A stretch of 64,000 bases of DNA from Paramecium tetraurelia. Lineage: Eukaryota > Ciliophora > Oligohymenophorea > Peniculida > Parameciidae. A program made the translations under genes and the position numbers. Numbering within the stretch: the stretch's first letter is position 1; every line of letters begins with the position of its first letter. The notes beneath the pieces were generated by a model. That model did not search any database and was not told the DNA's origin. It worked only from the letters and a program-made list of their open reading frames with translations. The stretch lies in contig NW_001799066.1 of the NCBI RefSeq assembly GCF_000165425.1, forward strand, positions 62,001-126,000, written 5' to 3'. Shown one piece after another: positions 26,187-39,890 of the stretch.

Positions 26187-29100
26187 TCATTATGCAATAA
26201 TAATTATAAGGTATACTATTGATAGAATGGGACTAAAGAACTATTCGATTGTGATGTCAACACTAAGATCTGGGATTTGTTTTTTTCCTTTTTTGCATTA
26301 GCCAATTAATGATTCGTAATAGCATTCATCAATTCTGCTGTTGCACTCATCTGCTTCAATGATTTTGACACATTCCTTAACACAACCCTCTAAGGTTTCA
26401 TTGTTTTCTTTGATTTAAGTACTCCAATAGCAACGATCTGAGGCTTAAGAGCATTATTCCTTAGATAAAAATGAAGAACAAGGAATGGACTAACACCTTC
26501 CATTAATGAAAGTGCAAACATTGGTTTATTTATTGCAGAAGCATCTCTCAGTTATCTATTCGCATTGTCTACAAATTAATTCACTAGTCAAAACACAAGA
26601 ATAGCCATTCATTTCATTACCTTGACATATGGTGGTTGAGGGTCCATATAACCTAGAATATAATAATAATTAAAAATTACTCGCATGGTTAATTTGTACA
26701 AATTTCTGTTTCATCTAATAGTGCGAACTTCTACCAATTACATTTGAATCCATTGAATGTCAACTTGTTACAAATACTTAAAGCTTAATCTCCAAAATCC
26801 TTTTGGGAAATGTGTGAACATGATTACAATTATTAACATTGCTTATTGATATCTAAATAGCATCCCTCTGTTTATTAGCATTCATCAGCCTTGATATCTG
26901 TACAGACCTTCTTTCTGCAAATTCCAAACTCATAAAAGCAGTTCGAATTGGAACAATCTGAATAAGGACAGAACAATTCAAAGTTATTAGAGGATATACA
27001 TTATTCATGTCCTTAAATACAAGGAACTTAATTGATAAATATTGATTAACAAGGTTGACTTGCATCGATGATATCTTCACATATTTTAGCAGGAGAACAT
27101 CCATTAGAATCATTTAAATAGCAAGTCTTGTCATCTAATGTGCCTTTGCATTGTTCCTTATTTAAATGATAACACTGTTTCTTAATACATTAATTTTTGG
27201 AATAAACACAATTAGGATTATTAGCACAATCCTTTGGGCTCTCTATTTAACAATATTCTTTTTCTTGATCAGTTTTGCATTTACAATCTAGGTTATCAGA
27301 GTTCCATTGACATAAATTATTCTCAATGCAGATATTTTTATTTATTCCTTCTACATTGCATAAATCTACACTAAGTAAAGGACTTTGACATTTTTTGTTG
27401 ATAGCATCATACATACAATTCTGATCTTACAAGGATGCACAAGTCTTAGCATTGACTTGTGAAATAGTCATACAAGGAGAGGTCGTGTCTGTAAATAGCT
27501 AACATTTATTTTCCTTAAAAATGCATGGTTCAGTTAAGACTTCTGTGCATCCTAATAAATTTAACCCAACTGTATCACATTTCAAAGTATAAGGATTAAA
27601 TTTACTTGTACATTAATTAGTTTTGATGTTATAAATACAGGCCTTGTCATTGATACTTTAACAAGCAAGAGAATTTACTTATAATGTTTAATCACAGTTA
27701 ATATTAGATGTCAATTCCTCACATGTGGTCTCATTCCAAAAAGTATTCATTTCAGTATTTCTCAGACATGCCAATTTGGAAATCCCAGTTTCTAAACTAT
27801 TTGCAGTTGAATCTTTGCAACTGCTGGTGGTGGAATCGTAAGTGCAAGCAAATAGAGTTTGAATTTGACAAACAAAAGGAGAGACTTCATTAAAATCAGA
27901 GCATTTCCTCTGATTAGCAATTTAGTATTCACTACAGGAATTAGAGGTTGAATTCCAATAACATCCTTGATTTGGAATAGAGAGACAAGTTTTTTTACTG
28001 ATGCCTTATGATAAACAACCAATAGTGTCTAAACTCACACCAACACAGGAATTCTACAAATAAATACTATTGACACTGTTTTATATGCAAACGTTGATGT
28101 TCACATTAGTCATCAATTAGTAATCAGATTTCCAAATCATACATTTGCCTTACCAAATACAATATTAATTTGGAGTCCTGATACCTAAACAACCCCAGAC
28201 ATTCAGAGTGTTTGTACACAATTAGCTATCAAAAGAAGTGAGTGTCTAACAACTACTAATCCAAATACATGCTTAATCCTATTTGCGAGAGTTTATGCAA
28301 TCTTCCTTCGTTTACAAATTTTCACATACGCTTGTAAGGAGAGGCGATTGATATTCCTAAGTTTATTTTTTGATTAGATTAGATATCAATTCATAATCTG
28401 CCAATTGATCCTTGATTCCTTAAGATGGGGAGCACTTCCCAAATTAACTATTATAATAGCAGGGATCTTTGGCATTAGTATAACAAGCTGGAGAATTAAT
28501 ATCTGAAGGCAAATCTTTGCAAAACAGTTTATCTACTATTTGCTTAAAGTCTTAGCATGAATTATTAAGCCATTAGCAACTAATTTCATTACTCTACAGA
28601 CAAGCAGATTTGTTGAGAAACCTGGTGCATTCAATTTACACTTTATTTACACACGTATTTTTATCCCATGAGCAAATAGATTAGGATAACTCACAAGCTT
28701 TCTTATTATAATAATTTTCACATGTTGTTGGTGTTACTTCCAATTTGGTACAAGTTTATGTAAGGTCATTAAAAAAACATGGTTCTGCTTCTACAGCCTT
28801 GCATCCCAAATTGCCATTAAGATGGCTTGCAGAACTGCAATTTGTAAGTGATACATTAGAACAAGTTTTAGTAGTTGAATTCCAAGAACAAAATTGATTC
28901 ATTGTCTTAACCTATTAACAAGCATAAGAGTTTAGTATATCTGAACAAGTAACCAAATATAAATTTGCATTCTCACAATATCCTCCTCCACTTGGATTTA
29001 CTTACCAAACACATGGGATTGTTGTTAAGTTGATGCAGGAATTTTTATTGAGTCCATATTAATTACAGCTGCTTAATTCTACTATGTTTGATATTTCTGC

Positions 29101-32100
29101 ACATCCATTTTTATTCTAGTTTAAACTACAGGTTTTACTGGTTTGTCCTGAACACAAACTTAATGATGCTAAATCGTATCCACTTGTTATAGAACAATCA
29201 GCTGAAGCCAATGTTACTGGCTTACATGATTTACTAGTAGTATCCCATTTGCATTGTAAATTTGATAATCTAATGTCCCTACAGGCTCTTTTATTTAAGT
29301 CATCACATAATGTCGTTTATTTATTTTCAAATTCAAGAACATGAGAACATTTTAAGTTACTCCATTTGCAATGAAGTTCCTTAGTCACATCACTCAAACA
29401 TGCCTCCTTAGATAGGTTTGAACAACTTATCTGATAATCAGTACTCACTAATTATTGGCAAGTATTAATGTTGTATTTCCATAATCCTGATTATTAGGTA
29501 CATCCATACTTATTAAGTGAGCTACCTGATGCTAAACATGATGTTCCATCAAAGTAACATGTCTATTTAACCTTGTTGCATTCCTTTAATGTTGTACCTT
29601 GACAAACAGTTCCCTGATATTCAGCTGTAAATTTGCATTTATGATCAGAATGAGAATACATGCATTCATTGTTGCTAATTCCTAGACATGCATTATAATT
29701 TAATTAAAATGTTATTAATTATGAACATTAAGTTATAGTATTATCTACAGAAATACATTATCCATCCCAATAGCATTTCAGATTAGAATTTAAATGACTT
29801 AGATTTTCAGTACAAAGAAATTCTGGCAATTTCTCACAAGTGAGACTGGAAAAATTGGAATCCAAATAACAAAATCCTCGACCACTCTTTGTATATCCAT
29901 GGGTACAATTTTTATAGTTGTAGCAAACTTGATAAGAGTGATATCCATCTAACGAGGGGCAAAGAGAACCTCCAGAATTCATATCGAAACAAATGTTATT
30001 ATCTGAATCATATGAGCATTTGTGCTATTTATTTTAAGCTGTACATAGTTGTATTGTTGATAAATCTGAGCAACTGTTTACACTATATGGCTGCATTATT
30101 GATTGGCAATTTGAATTAAAATAAATACATTATGGGTATTGCAAACAAAATAGATAGTTTGTTTTTTCAAAACTATCACACTAATAGGAAGTATTTGGCA
30201 AAGAAAAGCATGAGCCATTTTTTAAAACACATTTTTAATTGTTTGAGTTATTACTTTCACAGTTTAATGGAGTATCTTGGCAGAGAATATCAGAAGAAAA
30301 TTAACATTTGTTGTTAAAATACTAACAAAATTAAGTAGGTAAGTTTAAACAGCCAAAGCCATTTAATCCATCGGAGTCACATGAATATAAATCATATTAG
30401 GTGACATCATCTATTTTCTAACAGATAGATCCTTGCTTGATGTAGAAATTTTGTTCTAAAATAGCAGAACAATATAGACTATTAAGAGTAGTTGGTAGAT
30501 TATTAGGTTAAATTTCTTCACATACTGAATCTGCATTTAAGTTACAATGATGTGTCGATCGACAACTAAAACTATTTAGTAATGAACAATTTGATGTTGA
30601 TGTAATTTGATATTCAGGTATGTACTAACATTTATAATTGATGAATGCACATCTTCGATTGAGAGTCTAAAATATACAAGATTTAAGTGATAAGCCATTA
30701 GTATCGCACTCTTAATTGGTATCTGGAGGAGCCTAACAACCACTTGATGAATTAAACAAACAATTATCAATTGCAAAAGCACATATATTTGGATTGGTTC
30801 CAGCCATACTTTTCAAAGTAGCACAATCTGATTATAAAGAAACTGTTGAGCACTTCTTGTTAATAATAATATTTGATGAATCTGTAGTATTTATTACTTA
30901 ACAAAATTATCCAGGAGTAGTTACTTTAGTACAAGCTGCTAAATTGGCTTACTTACATTGTATAGTATTCAATAAGATGTTTGTATCCATTTTTGATTGT
31001 GTCAAAGTTCTACATACTTAATTGATGAATGCACACATCGTAACTGGGTTGTTTGATGAATCTATACCAGTCATTCCACCGCATCTATGGATGTTCATTT
31101 ACTCCGATTCACCACAATCACTCAAAGTGGTCGTCAGAATTGAACAAGTATTGCTTGTATAGGTGCAATAATTTTCTTTCATGAATTGTCTACTCATATT
31201 TGCTATCAAAGCTTTGCACACTCGACTTGGTGCAGTCGCATATTCATCACAATTATTAAAGTTTTCAGAATAGTTCCTACATCTGTTTAGATTTGAATCC
31301 CAAAAGCAATTTTATCCTTTTGTTGTAATGCTTACACAAGCCAATTGGCTTACAAAATTTGATTCACATTCTAGAGTTGAAAGCAATAAGCTATCAGTTT
31401 ATAAAAATTATACGCATTGATTAAATTTCACATCAAAATACGTATAGGCAGTCTAAATGGCTTAACAAGCATATCTATTGATGTTCTAATCAAATGCATA
31501 TGAATTTTAGAAAGTGGGAGAGAAACAAGAGTGAGTGACAATATCGTAAATGCATAGGACTTGATAAATGGATTGCATTTTGCATACTTGATTATTAACC
31601 TTTTGAAGTGAGGTACAACGAATTGAATTGATTTACTCAACTGAAATTAATCTACACAATCCTGCTGAATATTAACAATACTCTCCATTCACACTCTTCT
31701 AAACGCATGCATCTTCAGATAACCCATTTCCAGAACATTCAATTTAACTCACTTGAACTGAACTCTTCTCAATGCAGGAATTAGTATCTTGATTGTAAAC
31801 ACATGTGAGAGTTGGGACAGATAATTTGGCTTTTTAACACAGCTTTTCATTTACATCTACCAAATCTAAGCAATTCTTTAACTTAACTTCTGATTCTGAG
31901 AAGCAATTGCAAATCTATAAATATTAATCCCAAGCACAATATCCAGATATATTTTTAATGCAATGGTATTTATTAATCTATTATAAATCGTTTGAGAAGT
32001 TGTCCTTTAAAAATGAACAAGTTCTTTGTTACTGATTATACTCAGTAGCAATTGCATTATGTTTGCATAAATTAATATTACACAAGGTCTTTGAATCTCC

Positions 32101-33636
32101 ATCTATGAAAATGTCATGAGTAATTAGTAACGGTTAATCTAAGATATTAATGCATTTTCCTATGTCTTGTTACCAATAACATAATTAATCACTCAAACTT
32201 ACCTTTGTACAAACAAACAAGTTAAATGCATCTTCGCATTTCATAATTAATATCTCATTACTTGTTAAAGTATAACATCTATTCAAATCTTTATTCCAAT
32301 TGCATTCAATCTTTAACATCATACAAGTTGACTTACTTAAACCTATCTAATCGCATAAACTTGGTGGACCACAAACAATTTGTGATGAAATTGCCTTCTC
32401 CCCTAAATCTTTACAACTAGTTGGACAAGCAGTATTATTGTCAATCGCTAGACATGTATTAATACATTAATTTGACGATGTATCAATATAATAATTCAAT
32501 TTATCCTAGCATTATGAACTTGTAAAAGCATCTGCTACTTATTAGCCAGGATATTCATCTATATTCACGCATGGATATTCATAATCTTTTCCTCTTAATT
32601 TACATTTCTGTTTTAAAGAATTAAAGTAAACACATTATGTGTAATTTATCGAGTGGCAATCTAATACATAAGCATCAATCTTATTTTAGTCATATAACTC
32701 CTTTTATTCATAGATTTAGCAACTTCCCTTCGAAAATACATATTGGTCAGTAATCGAAGGATTGTTATTCAAATATTTACAATATACATGATTCACTCCC
32801 CGCACCTCACCTGTTAGACTGAAAATGGTTGTGAAATCACTATCACTTTCAATTTCCAGTGCTATGCATCCTTCTCTGTACCTGTCACTCTTTTACACTA
32901 TATTTTAAGTAAAAATAAGATACAATTAGATTGAGTTATTGATTTAGACTCTCTTATTGTATACCACTAAAATTTTCCATCACTCGTTTGATAATTATTT
33001 TACATAGACGTAGTGGCTGGATCATTATACGATTTGCTATTATCCACTTCAATACCCAATTCCATTTTATATAAATTATCAGCCTCGGTTAACAAATCTG
33101 GCGAATATGAGATTAAGTTCCAAAGAATTGTATGATGCATAACCAAGTAATTCTAAACATGTGGACAAGCAGATGCACTGTACAAAACTGATTCAAAGTC
33201 ATCTTAAATTTGATTCCATTAAGAAGCACGCAAACTTGTACACTCATCATCTTTCCAAATACATACGAACTCAGGATTTTAAACAGATAAACATCCGGAT
33301 TTCGATAAACTGTTGAAACACTTTTCAGTCTTTAAGTCTGGGATCTCCTCACAAACAGAAGTGAAACGACCTTTATTTAATGTTATTCTTACATTTTGCT
33401 AATTCCCCAAAAACATCACCAATCTATCTGAGACAGGCCTTCTTATTTAATAATTAGCTGCATCCCTGTAAATAATCATTGGTTTTATAGCAAAGATGTC
33501 TGATTGTATCCCACATACACTTATCAGAATCCCCACCTATGCATTATTGATAAGTTTGATATTGTTTGCATAAATCTAGTCCGAAACTTGCACTGAAAAA
33601 AGCTAAAATCAAAAATGAGATTTTCAAGGAAATCAT
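26187..33636 (-). CDS. Giant cysteine-rich secreted surface-type protein
   Basis: 2459 residues, about 270 kDa. Start 33636 gives a signal peptide (MISLKISFLILAFFSASFG). The chain then consists of dozens of cysteine-rich modules, often with C-x-W before or after a short loop (CMWDTIRHLCYK, CIWKDDECTSL, CYWQQDIGKC, CFWDSNLNRC). The end is a hydrophobic tail (FFSPILSIVYLIIIIAQ) fitting a GPI-attachment signal or a tail anchor. Only three introns: 33371-33392 (ends AAG), 32862-32881 (20 nt) and 26653-26680; with them the frame is divisible by three. I followed it codon by codon over 26187-26900 and 29758-33636, and only by phase in between. Size, signal, periodic cysteines and hydrophobic tail recall the 250-300 kDa Paramecium surface (immobilization) antigens, but module spacing looks less regular, so it may be a related cysteine-rich surface protein. 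CVWKD above should be read as CIWKD. Confidence 0.85.
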
Positions 33637-33814
33637 TGATATTAATATATTTTTTCATTTTCAATTATTTACCTATTTCTTACAAATTCGCAAATCATAA
33701 TTTAAATCTTTTTTTTTTAAGGAACATATAGCTTAGTAAATTTGAATTTGAAAAATGAATAAAAATTGGGTCTTAATTTTATATTTGATGATCAAATTCA
33801 AATGCAAATAATAT

Positions 33815-36800
33815 TCAATACTTTCTATTTTAAGAAATCCTCTAGTAAGAGAATCCCGACGTAGTTTCAACTGATTGAACTGTCTAAATGTTTGTAACTT
33901 CAGTATTTTATCTATACTAATTTACTAACTATTGTTGAACTTGCTTCTCGTTGTTACTTCTTAAGACATCCAATTCTGCTGACATCATTGCAACCAAACA
34001 CAATAAATCAGTAATTTTGTTAGACAAGTCCTCATTTGATTGGAACATTGAACTATTGTATTAAATGTTAATATTATTATTACTACCAAAATTACCTGAT
34101 TGCCCATTTTTATCCAGAATATTTGTTTTCGCTTTTAATCTCTAAATTTCAAGTGAAAGCATTGCTATCTTATTTTCATATTCAATTATCAATTTCTTCA
34201 ATCTCTCATACTCATCCAAATCTATTCCTAACGTTTTATTTTATAATTCAGTATATTTAACAGTCATTTCTTTTACTTGGGTGGTCAATTAATTGAATTT
34301 CTCTTACATTGGCTATAGAATCCCTGACAACCTTTCGTTTTCAGCTGCAATCAAAAGATACTAAAGCAAAATCTCATCTCCAGTGTCAGCTTTCTTTAAG
34401 GCATCTTAAACCTAGTTCATTAAAGTCTGTTGTTAGGACTCCAAGAGCTCGCATCTTTCAATAGTTTACAATAATTCAATATGTTTTGCTTCCAATAGTT
34501 TCTTTAATCTCTCTATTTCATTTATAAATTATTGATTCTTATTCACAGCGTCTCGATTAGTCTTCTCAATTTATCTATACTCCAAAAGAGCCAATTCTAT
34601 TCTAGAATGCTTCTATTTCCAATCTTCAGTTTCAGATGTTATTTGTTTCACCAAAGAATTTAATCTCTCTATTTCAGTCATTAACACTGCTATTCTATGA
34701 TCCGATTACTTAAGTCTCTCCTCCATATTCGAATATTCATTAAACTTTAATTCTAATTATCTGATCTTTTCCTTATAATCCTCAGCTATTCTCCTTAATT
34801 TAGTCAATTCTTCCTGATTTCCATTAGTTACTGCTTATTATTCTTGCAATGTTTATTACAGATTATTATTCTAATCCTACAATTAATTATTAGATTCCTC
34901 TAAATTTTAAACTTCTCTAACCAACTAAGAGATCTCATTTTCTTTCTAAGCTAATTCATCTTATTATTATGCAATAACAGAATTTGCTCTATCTAATTCT
35001 GATTTAGCTTATGCAAGTTCATCTTACAAATCTCTCATTTGATCAAGATTGTTTTTCAGTTTTCCTAATTCCTTTTGTTATTAATCATATTAGTTTTTCA
35101 TTTGATCTAACAACCCTCTTAATCTTTCTAATTCTCTATCAGCCAATTGCTTTTATCCAGCTTCTCTATTTAATTGTTGATTGTCTTTCTCAAACTTTTA
35201 CAAATCGTCTTCCAAAGTGTCAATATAGTGATCCATTTCCAACAACTTAGCCTCCAAATCCTTTACTCTTTTTAAGGCATCTTCTAATTCCTTTTACTTT
35301 TAATCGAATAATCTCTGCTTTTCCTTTAGATTATTTTATAAATCTGAAACCTTGTCATTTAATTAATTTTTCTCATCTTGTAATTCATTGAGCTAATCTT
35401 TTATTTCATCTAGTTATCCTAAATTTTAAGTTTAATTTTCTAAATCTTATTATAAGTTATTATTTTCCTATGCTAATTCTTGATTCTACCTCCTTAAATC
35501 GTCTGATTGTTATTTCAAATTTTGATTTTCTTATTAAGATCTAGATAAATCAGTTTAAGCTTTTCTTAAGTCTCCTTACGCTTTCTACAGATCTCCTTAT
35601 GCTCTCTAAAGATCTCCTTATGCTCTTTATAGATCATTCTTTGATCTTTGCAATTCATTATTCATTTATGCAAGTCTTGTTTCACTGTCTCTAAACAACA
35701 ACTATAATTTATTAAGTTCATCATCTTTTGCCTTTAATAGCATTTTATATCTAGATAACTCTTAAGCCAAACCAACTACCTTTTCTTCTAATTCATCTAT
35801 CTTTTGTTACAAGAGTCTGATTTAATCATCATATGAACCTTAATTCTATTGCAGTTCAGATAGAAGTCTCTATAACAGTAATATATTATATAAACCTTTA
35901 AATCTCCAATTTCTCTATCTTTTGATTACAATTATTTTTTATTTTCATCAAGGCTCTTCAATAATTAATCAGGATTTTAGTTATTCAATTGAGTTTTCAA
36001 TTTATCCAATTCTGCAGCCTTTTTTTTTAATTAATCAAGTTCTTTTTGAATGTCAGCTATTAATGAATAGTATATATTATTTTACATGGATTTGAGAATT
36101 GTTTGCTGATTTCATCAAATTTATCAGCTTTTTATCTCAATTTTTCTAATTCCTTTTCTAAATCTGAAAAATTCTTGCCATTCAACTTTTTATTAATATC
36201 ATCAAATTATTATGCTTTTTTTTTCAAATTTTCTAATTCTTTTAATAATTCATCTAAAATTTCACTCAATTAAGATACCTGGACCTTTGGCTCCTATTTT
36301 CTTCTGCAAATCATCTAAAATCTTTGCTTTTTTTCTTAGCTCTTCTAATTCTTTTGAAATTTCTTCAGGCGCCTTCCCTCCAAAGAGTTTATTTTATAAT
36401 TGTAATTGCAATTCTAAATCTCTTTATGATTTTCTCCAATTTGGATCATAATCCTTTAATTGCTCTTCCAGTCTTCTAATTTCATCTTCCAACTCTCTGA
36501 TTATTATCACAAGTCTTTCACGCTCCTCAGAATAGCTATTTACTTCACTAAAATATTATGATTTTTCAAATATTACAATGTTTGATTTTTCAATTTTTCC
36601 ATTAAATCCCTTATTTACATCTCATAATTGACTCGATCTAATCCTGAGTCTATAAAATTTTGAATCTCCTATTTCAATTATGTATTTTCTCGAACAAGTC
36701 TTTCTACCTCGACTGCCATTAAAAAGCATGCAATATCTAATTCCTGATTTTATCGTTTTCCCAAATCATTTCTTAAGTAATAAACTTCAATACTTATATC

Positions 36801-36906
36801 TCACTCTTGTTTCATATCCTGGAACGTTCAACTCCTTTTAGATTGAATCTGACGCAAATCTTTAAGACGTATACGAACTTTAATAAGTTCTTTAGTATCC
36901 AGACAT
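33815..36906 (-). CDS. Long coiled-coil protein with heptad repeats
   Basis: 986 residues, start 36906 (MSGYQRTYQSSYTSQRFASD), stop 33815-33817. Introns: 36772-36793 (ends AAG), 36548-36576, 36254-36278, 36057-36085 and 35870-35895; with them the length is a multiple of three. A polar head of ~45 residues is followed by NDLGKRQNQELDIACFLMAV and then almost uninterrupted coiled coil to near residue 900. It includes repeated blocks of the form ELEKLRKKADKFDEI and a perfect heptad repeat GDLQRAQ. The tail contains a short helix (NKITDLLCLVAMMSAELDVL) and ends QRISQNRKY. A filament, basal-body or striated-rootlet type structural role is plausible but not demonstrated. Confidence 0.8.
35559..35642 (-). 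repeat. Four tandem 21-bp repeats encoding heptads
   Basis: Units at 35559-35579, 35580-35600, 35601-35621 and 35622-35642 differ by a few bases. Each encodes one heptad of the (N/G)DL(Q/R)(R/K)AQ type inside the coiled coil. This looks like recent in-frame expansion of one heptad. Confidence 0.8.
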
Positions 36907-37685
36907 TATGATAAATTATATATTCCGTTTTTATTTAAAACCACAGTTATTCCATAAACATGAAAAATACCAAATACTCTTAAAGAGAAAGGGTTCAATA
37001 ATTGATACTAAATAACTATTTTATTATTGTTAATATAAAGATACAAGAAATAAGGTACTTGAAATTAAATCAACTTAAATCAAGATTTGGATTATAAACA
37101 GACATTTAATCTTCATAATGATGAAAACTTATCATAATGATATTTTAAAATTTAGAACAAATTCTATTTATTCATTTTTGAAGATTATAAAATTCCTTTT
37201 ATCATTGAAGAATATTAGAATTATTCTTCATTTTACAACCTTATGTTTTTTGGGATTGATGAGATTATCTGATTTTCATTATAGTTTCAATCAACATAAA
37301 GGAAAAATTATTGCTAGGGAGTTTGTATTATTTGAAATATTTAAAAGACAAAATCTAGTTCACCTTAACATTCGTGAATTTTGAGATGTAGGAATTCAGA
37401 TTTATAGAATTCATAGCAATCCTTCATCTACAAAGAAAAATTGAATAATTAAAATAATGTCATAGATTATTTGATTATCAAATTAGACAAGCTTTTTAGA
37501 GTGAGAAAAAATTCATCTTGAACTAAATTAACTTATTAAAGTTCTGAAGCAGCATTTAAATCTAAAAAATCTATAATTTGAAAGAAACATAAAAAATTAA
37601 CCATCTTAAGAATATAGGAAAAAATATATATTCTCCTTTTTTTATATTCATAATATATATTTGATTTATTATCAATAATATTTTT
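36907..37685. other. Divergent intergenic region with one weak ORF
   Basis: About 780 bp between divergent genes. A plus-strand frame at 37118-37384 (88 codons, no TAA, TAG or TGA inside) could encode a small hydrophobic-basic protein starting MMKTYHNDILKF. It lacks the Gln-codon use of neighbouring genes and has no family resemblance. I treat it as doubtful. Confidence 0.35.
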
Positions 37686-38231
37686 ATGGAAAACTTATCA
37701 TTGTCTTAATTTATAATGGGTTCAATAATCCTAGTAGCCATTTATGTGGTCTATTAGATTTTTGACTATAGAAGCAGTATTAAAAGAGCAGAAGAAAACA
37801 CATAGCAAGGATAAACTGAAGAAAAGTCTTTAAGTCCTCCTAATCCAGAAAAATTAGGTATGTAATTTAACTATAAAAAAAGAGATCGCTTCGTTAAAGG
37901 TGATGACATTAAAAGATGTTTAACACAACAATGGGTTATGTGGCAAGAGAGTATTTGTAGCAATAAAAAATTTTGTATTTGATGTAACGAACTCAGGTAA
38001 TCATATATATTTAATTTAGATGCATATAAGCCTGATGGTCCATATGGAGTATTTGCAGGACATGACATATCAATATCATTAGGAAAAATGAATATATCAG
38101 AAGAATTCTTAGATATGTATGGCACTGTCACATAGCCAGAAGATGAAATAGCAAATATGAATAGTTGGTTTAGTTATTTCTATACAAAATATCCTGTAAT
38201 TGGAAGATTAGATGATAAAAAATAGGATTGA
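37686..38231 (+). CDS. Cytochrome b5-like heme/steroid-binding protein (MAPR family)
   Basis: 165 residues, ATG 37686 to TGA 38229-38231. Introns: 37858-37882 (ends AAG) and 37997-38019. An N-terminal membrane helix (FIMGSIILVAIYVVYQIF) is followed by the b5-like domain: LKDVQQHNG, VFVAIKNFVFDVTNS, DAYKPDGPYGVFAGHDIS. These match the MAPR/PGRMC pattern (FTxxxLxxxxG...V(F/Y)DVT...Y.PGGxYxxFAGxDAS). Family members bind heme through Tyr residues, and two Tyr are present in the DAYKPDGPY segment. A C-terminal helix with WFSYFYTKYPVIGRL closes the fold. Likely ER-membrane protein acting in sterol or P450 metabolism, by analogy with PGRMC1 and Dap1. Confidence 0.85.
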
Positions 38232-38351
38232 ATAATTAATAATATTATAAAATAGCTATTTATAAATAGATTCTTACACAAGTCCATTTTGAAATTGAAA
38301 CGATAAACCTTTTAAAATTTATAAACTTAGTAAACAAAGTAAATTAGTTCA

Positions 38352-39855
38352 TCAACTAGAGTGAAAATTTCCTAATTTATTGTTCTAATTTTCTTTTGAA
38401 AGTGCATGAACCTTGAGCCATTTCAAATAGAGTTCCATTTTCTTTTTCAATGATGACTCAACTGATAATTTCACCCAATCTTTGATAAAGTTGATTTCTT
38501 TCTCTAGGTTGATTTAATTTAGTAATAATTTTGATTTTTGATTTAATAAAATAGTAAATAAAGTATGATATCCTTTTTTTAACGCTTCAATGCTGAGTGT
38601 ATTTATAAATTCAATAATCTAAAATAGATTTTATGTTTTTCTTTTGGAATTAGATTTATTTATTTAAAGTTTTAAACAATCCTAAAAAGTATTTAATTAA
38701 ACTTTTGTCAAAATTTGAGCAAAAGAAACATTATGTTTTCTTATTATTAAGGTTGAGTTTTAATTTTATTTTAAATCTTCAAATTTAGATTGTGTTCTAC
38801 GGATATTTTGTAAGTTTTGTTTTTTCAAAGTTGTTTGTGAAGGCTCTCTTCTTTTAGTTTAGGATATTGGTTGATTTTCTATAGAATCACTTGATTTAGG
38901 ATAGTGAAATTTGCTGGAGTTAGTTCTCTCCCTAAAGGTTTTATTGAAATAGTAAAATCTTTGTGTTTTATTATCAAAACTTTGATTATTTTCATTAAAG
39001 GAATTAAATTATATTTGTAAATTTTCTTTTGAAGCAAAAAAATCAAAGATGGCAGACCAGTTGAATCTATTTTTCTCCTATTTCTCTAAACAACCTTATA
39101 AAAATTTAGTGGATTTTAAACTAATTTTTGGTTGCTTTGGTATTATTAGGGATTGATTTTATAATTTATCTAATAGGTCGATAATATCGTTCGTCATCCA
39201 AGGCAACTTCCCAAACAATAGCTCAAAGAAAACAACTCCTAGAGACCAAATATCGCATTTAGAAGTGTATTCTTATTTAAATAGAATTTAAGGAGCCATG
39301 TACATTGGAGTTCCTACAATAGAAGTCATAGTATTATTGATTCTTCTAGAGAATCCAAAGTCAGCTATTTTCAACTAGTCATTGTCAAATAAAATATTGG
39401 CAGGTTTAATGTCTCTATGAATGAAATTGTTTTAGATGATGCATTTCAATCCTTTAATTATACTTTTGATTAGTTTAAGGGCAGATTCTTCACTTAATGG
39501 ATTATGTTGATTGAGATAAGTCTTCAAGTCAGTTCCATTACAGTATTCAGTAATGATGTACAAATTGTTGACAGATATAACAAAATCAATTAGCTAAACA
39601 ATGTTTGGGTGATTTAATTGTTTCATTATGGATATTTCTTAGCTTTGAATATCAAAATCAACATTTCTTCGATCAATAACTTTGATGGCTACTAATTTTT
39701 CTATGAATAAATTAAATTTAATTACAAGTAGTCTCATGTTTTCCTAAATAAACAGTTCCATACGATCCTTTCCCGATGATAGCTTTGAGACTGAAAATGT
39801 AGGAAGAAATTCTCTTATCAGGTGGGTAATTGATAATTTCTTGTTTTTTATTCAT
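38352..39855 (-). CDS. Ser/Thr protein kinase, ULK/ATG1-like
   Basis: 492 residues, start 39855 (MNKKQEIINYPPDKRISSYI), stop 38352-38354, one intron 39701-39725. The kinase domain is complete: GKGSYGTVYLG, VAIKVIDR, HRDIKPANILFD, ADFGFSRR, GTPMYMAPQIL and CDIWSLGVVFFELLFGKLPW. All catalytic residues (Lys, HRD Asp, DFG Asp) are present, so it should be active. The short insert-free core and the MYMAPQ motif resemble ciliate ULK/ATG1-type kinases, a very expanded group. The ~210-residue C-terminal part is basic and polar, with a helical end (LEKEINFIKDWVKLSVESSL) that could be a docking region. Autophagy function is not implied by sequence alone. Confidence 0.88.
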
Positions 39856-39890
39856 ATTATTTTACTATATTTATACACTAAATTTATAGC

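Noticed and set aside
26853-27113. Non-cysteine-rich frame inside the giant gene
   Set aside because: Another frame over the same bases gives a regular Cys-rich protein (DCSNSNCFYEFGICRKK) continuous with the rest of the gene.
37118-37384. 88-codon plus-strand frame as a gene
   Set aside because: No Gln codons TAA/TAG, no similarity to any family, biased to Phe/Ile/Leu/Lys; could be chance. Mentioned only in the intergenic note.
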